From positions 1-7,351 of the forward strand of contig CAMAVV010000079.1 of NCBI GenBank assembly GCA_945861815.1: a stretch of 7,351 nt of DNA. Reading direction: 5' to 3'. The notes below the pieces were generated by a model. The model had not been told where the DNA came from. It saw nothing but the letters and a program-made list of their open reading frames with translations, and searched no databases. The position numbers and the translations under genes were made by a program. This document shows, piece by piece, positions 1 through 5,488 of this stretch; within the stretch, counting starts at the first letter, position 1, and each line of letters starts with the position of its first letter. The DNA is from Thermoflexus hugenholtzii JAD2 (lineage in GTDB: Bacteria > Chloroflexota > Dehalococcoidia > SHYB01).

Positions 1-28
1 AAGAGGGAGGCCCCGGGGCCTCCCTCTT
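1..28. terminator. Perfect 28-base palindrome, probable (bidirectional) intrinsic terminator
   Basis: The two 14-base halves are exact reverse complements, so the RNA can fold into a 12-bp stem (AAGAGGGAGGCC paired with GGCCTCCCTCTT) with a CCGG loop. It lies 22 bases past the stop codon of the leftward lipoprotein gene, where a terminator for the rsfS-lipoprotein pair is expected. Any U-tract for leftward transcription would lie outside the window. On the + strand the stem is followed by a weak T-rich run (TTTATT), so it could also end a rightward gene to the left. The stem strength is seen; the terminator role is inferred. Confidence 0.75.
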
Positions 29-50
29 TATTCGTCATCTTCTCTATCTG

Positions 51-1370
51 CTACGCGCCGCTTGCCTTGTTGCGCTTTCCTTTGCCGTAGCCATAGGCAG
101 CCACGCCTGACATCGCGATCAGCGCCAGCGCGCCGAGGACGCTCCCTAAGGCGATAGGCCCGGCGTTGCTCGACTTCTTGACCGGCGGCGCTATCTCCAG
201 CCGCACATCGATGCGCGCATCCGGCTTAGTGATGTTCTTATCGCCGGGGCCAGTGGTGCCATCGCGAACCTCTTTCGTCGCAGCCTTCCCCTTCGACTCG
301 ATAGTCGTCACCGCCTGAGGGAAGTCGGCCCGGAAGAAGCGGATGCCCAGGTCAGCGCGCTTGTCATCGCCATTGATCACGATGAGCGCAGCATCCACCT
401 CAGCCTTCACCGATGCGGCATAGCTCTTGATATCGGCATAGGCCGCCTCAACGCTCGCAACCTTCAGCACCATCGTTGCATGCGGCGCGTTGCCTATAGG
501 CAGCGGCGTCGGCGTTGGCGTGGGTGTCGGAGGGAGCGTTGGCTGCGGCAGCTGCAAGGTGAAGGCGATGGTCGAATAGTCGACGCGCCGCGAGAGGACG
601 TTCAACTGCCCCTGGATGCGCTCGATATCGGCGCGCACGCGGCTGATCTCCCGCTCCAGGGAAAGGATGTCGTTCACGTTCTGCGAGCGTGCCAGCAGCA
701 TCAGGTAGCTGTCTTCTTGACGCTGCAACGCCTTCCGCCGCGCCTCCAGGTCGATGAACTGGTCGGTGACATCCTGCGAGCTGACGCTTCTCGCCTTCAC
801 CGTGCCGATGCGCTCCGCCTGCTCCAGCACATTGAAGAATTGCCCCGGCGGCACACGCACCACAATCGTCGCTGATTGCTTCGATTCGCTGCCAGCGCTG
901 GAGAGGGACTCGACGAAGCCACCGGCCCCTTCAGCCAAGAGGCGTATCTGCGTGAGGGCCGACGTCACCTCCGTGACCTCTAGGACGAAGTTCGCGGTGG
1001 AGATGACCTTGCGACCGTCGTCAGGCGGCAGGGCGCCGCTGCCAAGGCCGGGAAGAGGAGTGGTTGGCGGCCTGGCGGTCGGCGCTGGCGCAGGTGTAGA
1101 GGCAGGCCGGGGCGCAGCTGTCGCCTGAGGCAGAATTGCTGAGCCGGATGCCCCAGCGGCCCCTGCTGGCCCGGCAGGGCCTCGAACACCTTCGCCACTG
1201 AATCCAAAATTGGGCACTGGTGTTGGTGCAGGAAATGCCGTCGCCGCCGGAGCAAAGCGCGACGCGCTGTCCCTTGCGGTGGGTTCCATGTCGCTGTCGC
1301 CACCGCCGCAAGCGACCACTGAAAAGGCAATGACAAAGAGAACAGATAGGAAAGCCAGTGTTCGTTTCAT
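51..1370 (-). CDS. DUF4349 domain lipoprotein with C-terminal membrane segment
   Basis: A 439-residue envelope protein. Residues 1-21 form a lipoprotein signal peptide with a lipobox ending SVVAC (Cys21), followed by GGGDSD. Residues 30-115 are a Pro/Ala/Thr-rich linker that includes a short collagen-like Gly-X-Y stretch at about 61-78. Residues 118-274 match the DUF4349 pattern: a beta/alpha unit, the VTDQFIDLEARRKALQ segment, and a charged coiled coil (about 205-262). A PTPTPTPTP linker (281-289) leads to a second, degenerate unit of the same kind (about 297-395). Residues 404-427 are hydrophobic and end in a basic tail (KGKRNK), so the protein may be held to the membrane at both ends. GGGAGG at 1377-1382, six bases before the ATG, supports this start. 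It lies 58 bases downstream of rsfS with no obvious terminator between, so cotranscription is likely. DUF4349 has no established function; a role in envelope sensing or structure is a guess. Confidence 0.88.
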   Translation of the reverse strand: MKRTLAFLSVLFVIAFSVVACGGGDSDMEPTARDSASRFAPAATAFPAPTPVPNFGFSGEGVRGPAGPAGAAGASGSAILPQATAAPRPASTPAPAPTARPPTTPLPGLGSGALPPDDGRKVISTANFVLEVTEVTSALTQIRLLAEGAGGFVESLSSAGSESKQSATIVVRVPPGQFFNVLEQAERIGTVKARSVSSQDVTDQFIDLEARRKALQRQEDSYLMLLARSQNVNDILSLEREISRVRADIERIQGQLNVLSRRVDYSTIAFTLQLPQPTLPPTPTPTPTPLPIGNAPHATMVLKVASVEAAYADIKSYAASVKAEVDAALIVINGDDKRADLGIRFFRADFPQAVTTIESKGKAATKEVRDGTTGPGDKNITKPDARIDVRLEIAPPVKKSSNAGPIALGSVLGALALIAMSGVAAYGYGKGKRNKASGA

Positions 1371-1385
1371 CGCACGCCTCCCGCT

Positions 1386-1400
1386 TAGTCTTACTGACTA
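1386..1400. repeat. Short inverted repeat upstream of the lipoprotein gene
   Basis: TAGTC, a 5-base spacer (TTACT) and GACTA form a small dyad just upstream of the lipoprotein ribosome binding site, within the 58-base rsfS-lipoprotein gap. The stem is too short and AT-rich to be a convincing terminator. It could be an operator half-site pair or chance. Confidence 0.25.
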
Positions 1401-1428
1401 GACGGAGAAGGGCGCGATTTTGTTCCCG

Positions 1429-1791
1429 CTACTGCATCCGCACCAGGACGGGCGCCTGGTTCCAGACCGATTCCAGGTCGTAGAAGCCGCGCTGCTTGGC
1501 GCTGAAGATGTGGACGACGATATCGCCGAAGTCGACAAGGACCCAGCCGGACTCCGGCCGTCCTTCCTTGTGGTGCGCCTTCAGCCCAGCCTTGGTCAGC
1601 TCCTCGTCTACCTCATTGGCGATAGCCGTCAGCTGGCGCGGGTTATCGGCGGTGCAAAGGACGAAGTAGTCGGTGAAGACAGCCTGGCCGTGAAGGTCGA
1701 GAAGGGTGATGTCGGAGGCCTGTTTCTCTGACGCGGCCTCAACAGCCTTCTTCGCCAAGTCCAGGGTGGTAATCTTTTTCCTCTTCGGCAT
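1429..1791 (-). CDS. rsfS: Ribosomal silencing factor RsfS (Iojap/YbeB family)
   Basis: A 120-residue protein, a normal length for the family. RsfS binds ribosomal protein uL14 (L14) on the 50S subunit and blocks joining with 30S, damping translation when nutrients are low. Family signatures are clear: DYFVLCTADNPRQL at 41-54, GWVLVDFGDIVVHIF at 82-96 and FYDLE at 103-107. An in-frame TAG lies 15 bases upstream of the ATG, inside the -10 element, so this ATG is the most upstream possible start. No Shine-Dalgarno sequence lies at a normal distance; together with the promoter at 1801-1830 this suggests a leaderless mRNA. In many bacteria rsfS follows nadD, but here it has its own promoter, diverges from mnmA and leads into the lipoprotein gene. 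Confidence 0.95.
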   Translation of the reverse strand: MPKRKKITTLDLAKKAVEAASEKQASDITLLDLHGQAVFTDYFVLCTADNPRQLTAIANEVDEELTKAGLKAHHKEGRPESGWVLVDFGDIVVHIFSAKQRGFYDLESVWNQAPVLVRMQ

Positions 1792-1800
1792 CGTACAGCC

Positions 1801-1830
1801 ATTCTAGGGAGGCAACACAGCCCCGGTCAA
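1801..1830 (-). promoter_or_regulatory. Sigma70-type promoter for rsfS
   Basis: On the minus strand a -35 box TTGACC (1825-1830, 5 of 6 matches) and a -10 box TAGAAT (1801-1806, 5 of 6) are separated by 18 bases. The predicted transcription start is near 1794, about three bases before the rsfS ATG at 1791. This is the best promoter in the window and explains why rsfS lacks a ribosome binding site. The hexamers and spacing are seen; activity is inferred. Confidence 0.65.
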
Positions 1831-1892
1831 GGAGAACCTGTCTCTTCACTGATAGTCAATCCTCTCTTCATCGGTAATCTCTGTGCTCTCGA

Positions 1893-1922
1893 TGGACAAA
1901 ACCCTCCCCCTCCCTGTGTTAT
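1893..1922 (+). promoter_or_regulatory. Possible promoter for the mnmA cluster
   Basis: A -35-like TGGACA (1893-1898, 5 of 6) and a -10-like TGTTAT (1917-1922, 4 of 6) are 18 bases apart, which predicts a start near 1929, just before the Shine-Dalgarno sequence. An overlapping alternative -10, TATCCT (1920-1925), has no good -35 at normal spacing but is identical to the proposed tmk -10. The rest of the 1792-1940 gap holds the rsfS promoter and nothing else I can identify. Confidence 0.35.
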
Positions 1923-1930
1923 CCTTTCCC

Positions 1931-1936
1931 AGGAGG
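1931..1936 (+). promoter_or_regulatory. mnmA ribosome binding site
   Basis: AGGAGG, a full match to the anti-Shine-Dalgarno core, sits four bases before the ATG at 1941. This favours that start over the internal ATG that begins MSGGVDSS. The spacing is slightly short. Confidence 0.75.
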
Positions 1937-1940
1937 CTGT

Positions 1941-3038
1941 ATGCCCAGCGAAAAGGTCGTCGTCGCCATGAGCGGCGGAGTCGATTCCTCAGTAGCCGCG
2001 TTCTTGCTGAAGGACGCAGGCTATGACGTTGTGGGCATCACCATGCGCCTCCACACGCCCGAGGACCCCTACGCCTCCGGCGAGGCAAAGCGCTGCTGCT
2101 CCGTTGACGACGTCTCTGACGCCCAGCAGGCCGCCGCCACCATCGGCATGCCCCACTACGTCATCAACTTCGAGCGCGAGTTCAAGTCAAACGTCATCGA
2201 CTACTTTGTCGATGAGTATGCCCGCGGGCGCACGCCGCACCCCTGCATCGCCTGCAACAACAAGGTGAAGTTCGACCCGCTGCTGGAGCGGGCAAAGGCC
2301 ATCGGCGCGCGCTACCTTGCCACGGGCCATTATGCGCAGGTGGCAAACGATGGCGGCACGTACCGCCTCCTCAAGGCAGTCGATGCCTCCAAGGATCAGT
2401 CATATGTCCTCTACGGCCTAGGCCAACACGAGCTTTCGCGAACTCTGCTGCCGATAGGCCGCTACCCCAAGGATGAGATACGCCACATCGCGGAAGCGGC
2501 AAAGCTCCCAAACGCCAACAAGCCCGATAGCCAGGACATCTGCTTCGTGCCCGACGGCGACTATCGCGGCTTCGTGGCGAAGTTTCTGAAGCCGCAGCCA
2601 GGGGCGATCGTCGATACCGAGGGGCGCACCCTTGGCAATCACCAGGGCATCGTCAATTTCACCATCGGCCAGCGCAAGAGCCTCGGCATCCCAGGCCAAG
2701 AGGCGAAATACGTGGTGGGCATCGACGCTGCTCGACAGACCGTCGTCATCGGCGGCAAGGACGACTTGCTGAGCGACACGCTCTGGGCCAAGGACGTTCG
2801 CTGGGTCTCCGGCACGCCGCCCGCCGATGGGACGCGCGTTACCGCCAAGTATCGTTACAAGTCGCCTGAGGCGCCTGCGCATATCTTCGCCGATGGCACG
2901 TCTCTAAAAGTCGTTTTTGAGGAGCCCCAGCGCGCCTTCACTCCAGGCCAGGCCGTCGTCTTCTACCAGGGCGACGAGGTCATCGGCGGCGGCAGCATCG
3001 ACCGTGTCGCCGCGCGCACGGCCAGCCCTTCACGGTAG
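1941..3038 (+). CDS. mnmA: tRNA-specific 2-thiouridylase MnmA
   Basis: A 365-residue cytoplasmic enzyme that makes 2-thiouridine at wobble position 34 of Lys, Glu and Gln tRNAs, using ATP to adenylate the uridine and sulfur passed from a cysteine desulfurase. The N-terminal PP-loop SGGVDSS is at residues 11-17. The active-site segment HPCIACNNKVKF (100-111) carries Cys102 and Cys105, and the conserved DSQDICF (196-202) carries Cys201. Cys105 and Cys201 correspond to E. coli Cys102 and Cys199, while Cys102 sits where E. coli has an Asp. TGHYAQV, the KDQSYVLYGL segment, and the C-terminal NFTIGQRKSLGI and beta-barrel domain are all present. Length and ends are normal. It heads a rightward cluster; its TAG stop overlaps the GGAG of the next gene's ribosome binding site. 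Confidence 0.97.
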   Translation: MPSEKVVVAMSGGVDSSVAAFLLKDAGYDVVGITMRLHTPEDPYASGEAKRCCSVDDVSDAQQAAATIGMPHYVINFEREFKSNVIDYFVDEYARGRTPHPCIACNNKVKFDPLLERAKAIGARYLATGHYAQVANDGGTYRLLKAVDASKDQSYVLYGLGQHELSRTLLPIGRYPKDEIRHIAEAAKLPNANKPDSQDICFVPDGDYRGFVAKFLKPQPGAIVDTEGRTLGNHQGIVNFTIGQRKSLGIPGQEAKYVVGIDAARQTVVIGGKDDLLSDTLWAKDVRWVSGTPPADGTRVTAKYRYKSPEAPAHIFADGTSLKVVFEEPQRAFTPGQAVVFYQGDEVIGGGSIDRVAARTASPSR

Positions 3039-3045
3039 GAGCGTC

Positions 3046-3594
3046 ATGGATACTAAGGCCTTCATCCAAAAGTCGCTCCACCTGGCGCGCAAAGACCTCT
3101 TGGAGAAGGTGCACGGCCTCTCGCCCGAAGAGCTAGACTGGCATCCCGCGCCCCACGCCAACAGCATCGGCTTCCTCTTTTGGCACATGGCGCGCGTGGA
3201 AGATGGCTGGGTCAACCGCCTCATCCTTCGCAAGCCTCACCTCTGGGTCTCCGACGGCTGGGCGAAAAAGCTCGGCATGCCGGAAGATATGCGCGATATG
3301 GGCTACAACTACACTCAGGAGCAAGTCACCGCCTACAGGTCTCCGCCACTCCCACTTCTCCTCGATTACTCTGCCGCCGTCCGCAACGCCACGAACGCCT
3401 TCCTCGATACCTGGAATCCCGCCGCTGACGGCCCAACGGTGAAGACTGGATGGGGCGCGATGATTACCGTCGCCGAAGTCTTTGCCCAGCTCGTCTGGGA
3501 GATGAACCAGCACGGCGGACAAGTGGCCTATATCAAAGGCCTCAAGCAGGGGATGCAGTCGCCGCAGTACATGGGGCCGATGTCCACGCCGTGA
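3046..3594 (+). CDS. DinB/DUF664-like four-helix protein
   Basis: A 182-residue protein of the DinB-like (YfiT/DUF664) superfamily: four-helix-bundle, usually metal-binding proteins, some of which are thiol-dependent transferases; the exact substrate here is unknown. The N-terminal helix ends in SPEELDWHP (26-33), then NSIGFLFWHMARVEDGW (39-55) supplies His47. The last helix has WEMNQHGGQVAYIKGL (151-166) with Glu152 and His156 in the i/i+4 positions of the family's metal site. Glu in place of the first His is also seen in DUF664-type members, so this need not be a defect. GGAG at 3038-3041, four bases before the ATG and overlapping the mnmA stop, sets the start. A longer reading of this frame from 2917 would overlap mnmA by over 100 bases and is rejected. 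The gap to mnmA is seven bases, so cotranscription is nearly certain. Confidence 0.85.
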   Translation: MDTKAFIQKSLHLARKDLLEKVHGLSPEELDWHPAPHANSIGFLFWHMARVEDGWVNRLILRKPHLWVSDGWAKKLGMPEDMRDMGYNYTQEQVTAYRSPPLPLLLDYSAAVRNATNAFLDTWNPAADGPTVKTGWGAMITVAEVFAQLVWEMNQHGGQVAYIKGLKQGMQSPQYMGPMSTP

Positions 3595-3605
3595 CCTGCG
3601 CCGAT

Positions 3606-3612
3606 GAGGGAG
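3606..3612 (+). promoter_or_regulatory. Ribosome binding site deciding the rnhB start
   Basis: GAGGGAG ends five bases before a GTG at 3618. No comparable site precedes the alternative in-frame GTG at 3591, which overlaps the TGA of the preceding gene as GTGA. This favours 3618 as the rnhB start, though translational coupling at 3591 is possible. Confidence 0.6.
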
Positions 3613-3617
3613 CGGAA

Positions 3618-4289
3618 GTGCCCGCACATCACAAAACCGTCTGCACCTTCGATGAAGAGCTAGCGCTCAAGGCGAAAGGGCTGACCTTTATCGCTGGCGT
3701 CGATGAGGCAGGCCGCGGGCCTCTCGCAGGTCCTGTGGTCGCTGCCGCCGCTATCCTTCCCGATTCCTGGCTCCACAGCGCCTCTGACACAAAAGCGCCC
3801 TGGGCACTGCTCAACGATAGCAAACAGCTCACGGCGGCGCGCAGGGACATCCTCTTTGACCTGGTCACCTCTTCCGCAGTGGCCTACGGCGTGGGTATCA
3901 CGTCGGTAGAAGAGATCGACGACATCGGCATCGCCCCGGCGACGCGCAAGGCTATGGCAACAGCGATTGCGCACCTCAAGCCAAAGCCACAGACGCTTCT
4001 CGTTGACGCCGTGGACCTTGCCTATCTTGGCTTTCCTTCAAAGGCCATCATCGATGGCGACGCCCTCTGCAAGTCTATCGCCGCCGCCTCCATCATCGCC
4101 AAGGTCACCCGCGACCGCCTCATGCTGGAGATGGACGCGGCGCACCCCGGCTATGGCTTTGCCAAGCACAAAGGCTATGGCACCGCCGAGCACATGAAGC
4201 ACCTGCGCGCCCTGGGGCCGTGCCCCATCCACCGCAGGAGCTTCGCCCCTGTCCGCGAACTGCTTCTCCAGCCCCGCCTCGTCGTATGA
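3618..4289 (+). CDS. rnhB: Ribonuclease HII
   Basis: A 223-residue enzyme that nicks RNA in RNA/DNA hybrids and starts removal of single ribonucleotides misincorporated into DNA. The acidic metal site is intact: Asp29 and Glu30 in GVDEAGRGPLAGPV (27-40), Asp130 in LLVDAVDL, and Asp148 in the IIDGDALCKSIAAAS segment (144-158). The LNDSKQL motif (65-71), AKVTRDR (161-167) and HPGYGFAKHKGYGTAEH (176-192), typical of HII rather than HI enzymes, are also present. A loop at about 50-62 before LNDSKQL looks a little longer than usual. The GTG start at 3618 is chosen on its ribosome binding site; starting at GTG 3591 would add nine residues. The stop overlaps the next gene as ATGA, implying coupled translation. 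Confidence 0.95.
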   Translation: MPAHHKTVCTFDEELALKAKGLTFIAGVDEAGRGPLAGPVVAAAAILPDSWLHSASDTKAPWALLNDSKQLTAARRDILFDLVTSSAVAYGVGITSVEEIDDIGIAPATRKAMATAIAHLKPKPQTLLVDAVDLAYLGFPSKAIIDGDALCKSIAAASIIAKVTRDRLMLEMDAAHPGYGFAKHKGYGTAEHMKHLRALGPCPIHRRSFAPVRELLLQPRLVV

Positions 4290-4663
4290 CTAAAAGGCGT
4301 AAGGCTCTTGGCGACTTCGGCGAGCAGTACGCCCGTGAACGCCTAGAGCGCACCGGCTATGGCATCCTGGGAACCAAGGTCCGGCTGTCATCCGGCGAGA
4401 TAGACATCGTGGCGAAGGATGGCGGAGCGGTCGTCTTCATCGAGGTGCGCACCAAGCAAAGCCGTCGTTTTGGCTCCGGCGAAGAGTCCATCACACCTGC
4501 GAAAGAAGAAAAGCTGGCGACGCTGGCAGGCGAATACGTCGAGGCGCACCCCGAGGTTGGCGAAAACTGGCGCATCGACGTGATAGCAATTGACGTGGAT
4601 AGCGCAGGCCAGGTGGTCCGCTTCGCCCACCACAAAAATGCTATCGAAGAGCCGGGCGACTGA
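4286..4663 (+). CDS. yraN: YraN/UPF0102 family nuclease-fold protein
   Basis: A 125-residue protein of the UPF0102 family, whose fold resembles PD-(D/E)XK nucleases; its cellular role is not established. GDFGEQYARERL (9-20) is the conserved first helix. SGEIDIVAKDGG (36-47) gives Glu38 and Asp40, and VVFIEVRTKQS (49-59) gives Glu53 with Arg55. The following SITPAKEEKL (68-77), WRIDVIAID (95-103) and the terminal HHKNAIEE (115-122) also match the family. EVR in place of EVK occurs in the E. coli protein too, so it is not an anomaly. The ATG start shares bases with the rnhB TGA; extension to an upstream ATG at 4220 would overlap rnhB by 70 bases and is rejected. rnhB-yraN adjacency is common in bacteria and fits a link to nucleic acid processing. 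Confidence 0.92.
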   Translation: MTKRRKALGDFGEQYARERLERTGYGILGTKVRLSSGEIDIVAKDGGAVVFIEVRTKQSRRFGSGEESITPAKEEKLATLAGEYVEAHPEVGENWRIDVIAIDVDSAGQVVRFAHHKNAIEEPGD

Positions 4664-4703
4664 AAGAAGCAGCACACGCCTCGCGGCAGGTAGCGCAGGA
4701 GCG

Positions 4704-4730
4704 ATTATACCCGGACAGCGCTCAGATCAA
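4704..4730 (-). promoter_or_regulatory. Possible antisense promoter in the yraN-tmk convergent gap
   Basis: The minus strand carries a perfect TATAAT (4704-4709), unusual in this GC-rich window, with TTGATC (4725-4730, 4 of 6) upstream at a short 15-base spacing. If active it would start near 4697 and run antisense into yraN and rnhB. No hairpin with a U-tract was seen in the 58-base gap between the convergent genes. Confidence 0.3.
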
Positions 4731-5447
4731 GCGCGATTGGCCTGGCTGCCCTTTGCTCTCCGGCTGCGCCGCCTCTCGCCTTTCGAGCGCCCGCTCCACG
4801 ATCTGCCAGACCGATGCGGCAATCTCATCGCCAGGCTTCGTCGCATCCACCAGCAGCATCCTCTGCGGCTCCGCCTTCACCATCTTCAGAAAGCCGCTGC
4901 GCACCCTTCGGTGGAAAGCGACCCCTGCCTCCTCGAACTTCGATTGCCCGGCCTCGTCTGCGCGTCCTGCTGCTGCCTTCGCTTCCATCCCTAACCCAAG
5001 CTGCGGCTTGCCGATGCGCTCCATCGCCGACTCGATGGGCAGGTCAAGGAGAAAGGTGATATCCGGCATCACGCCGCCCGTCGCTACTTTGTTGACAGCC
5101 TCCACCAGTTCCAGGGGCAGGCCACGCCCATAACCTTGGTAGGCCACCGTTGAATCGGCGAAGCGGTCGGCAACGACAACCCTGCCCCTTTCGAGGCTCG
5201 GCTTGATAACCTTATCGACAAGCTGTGCGCGCGCCGAGGCAAAAAGCAGCAGTTCCGTCGCCGGGGCAACATCGACGCTTTTCACCCAGGCGCGCACCTG
5301 TTCGCCTAGAGGCGTACCCCCAGGCTCCCTCACAGAGAGCGCGTCGAAGCCGCGCTCCCGCAGACGCGCCAGCAACAGGCCAACCTGGGTGCTCTTCCCA
5401 GCGCCCTCGCCGCCCTCAAAACTGATAAAAAGGCCTTTGACTGCCAT
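4722..5447 (-). CDS. tmk: Thymidylate kinase (dTMP kinase) with extended LID region
   Basis: A 241-residue cytoplasmic kinase that turns dTMP into dTDP using ATP, an essential step to dTTP. The P-loop is EGGEGAGKST (11-20), lacking the P-loop Arg of the eukaryotic type, so it is of the bacterial LID-dependent type. REPGGTPLGEQVR (40-52) and the DR-type motif VVADRFADSTVAYQGYGRGL (91-110) bind dTMP; DITFLLDLP (129-137) follows. Typical bacterial Tmk is about 205-215 residues. The excess lies in the LID region, where roughly 17 residues rich in Gly, Ala and Lys/Glu sit between about 145 and 168, and in a polar tail after about 225. The usual DR(F/I)E just after the LID reads SKFE. No Shine-Dalgarno precedes the ATG; see the promoter at 5455-5484. 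It lies 41 bases downstream of the R3H ATPase gene. Confidence 0.96.
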   Translation of the reverse strand: MAVKGLFISFEGGEGAGKSTQVGLLLARLRERGFDALSVREPGGTPLGEQVRAWVKSVDVAPATELLLFASARAQLVDKVIKPSLERGRVVVADRFADSTVAYQGYGRGLPLELVEAVNKVATGGVMPDITFLLDLPIESAMERIGKPQLGLGMEAKAAAGRADEAGQSKFEEAGVAFHRRVRSGFLKMVKAEPQRMLLVDATKPGDEIAASVWQIVERALERREAAQPESKGQPGQSRLI

Positions 5448-5454
5448 AGTGGAA

Positions 5455-5484
5455 AGGATACGTCCCGAAGAGCTAACCGGGCAA
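5455..5484 (-). promoter_or_regulatory. Possible internal promoter giving a leaderless tmk mRNA
   Basis: On the minus strand TTGCCC (5479-5484, 4 of 6) and TATCCT (5455-5460, 4 of 6) are 18 bases apart. The predicted start is at 5448, one base before the tmk ATG. The lack of a ribosome binding site for tmk agrees with this. The hexamers are weak, so the geometry is suggestive only. Confidence 0.35.
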
Positions 5485-5488
5485 GAGC

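Noticed and set aside
503..535. GGCGTT/GGTGTC-like nucleotide repeat
   Set aside because: It is the coding sequence of the Thr/Pro linker in the lipoprotein (PTPTPTPTP on the minus strand), not an independent DNA repeat.
2917..3045. N-terminal extension of the DinB-like protein overlapping mnmA
   Set aside because: The Ser/Ala/Arg-rich residues are out-of-frame mnmA sequence. The ATG at 3046 has its own ribosome binding site and begins the family match.
3450..3617. Upstream extension of rnhB over the DinB-like gene
   Set aside because: The extra residues are a shadow of the upstream gene and RNase HII similarity begins after 3618.
4446..4454. EVR instead of EVK in YraN as a lost catalytic lysine
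   Set aside because: The E. coli YraN also has EVR at this place, so it is normal for the family.
4717..4735. AGCGCT / AGCGC short dyad at the tmk stop as a terminator
   Set aside because: The stem is only five pairs, overlaps the tmk stop codon and has no U-tract.
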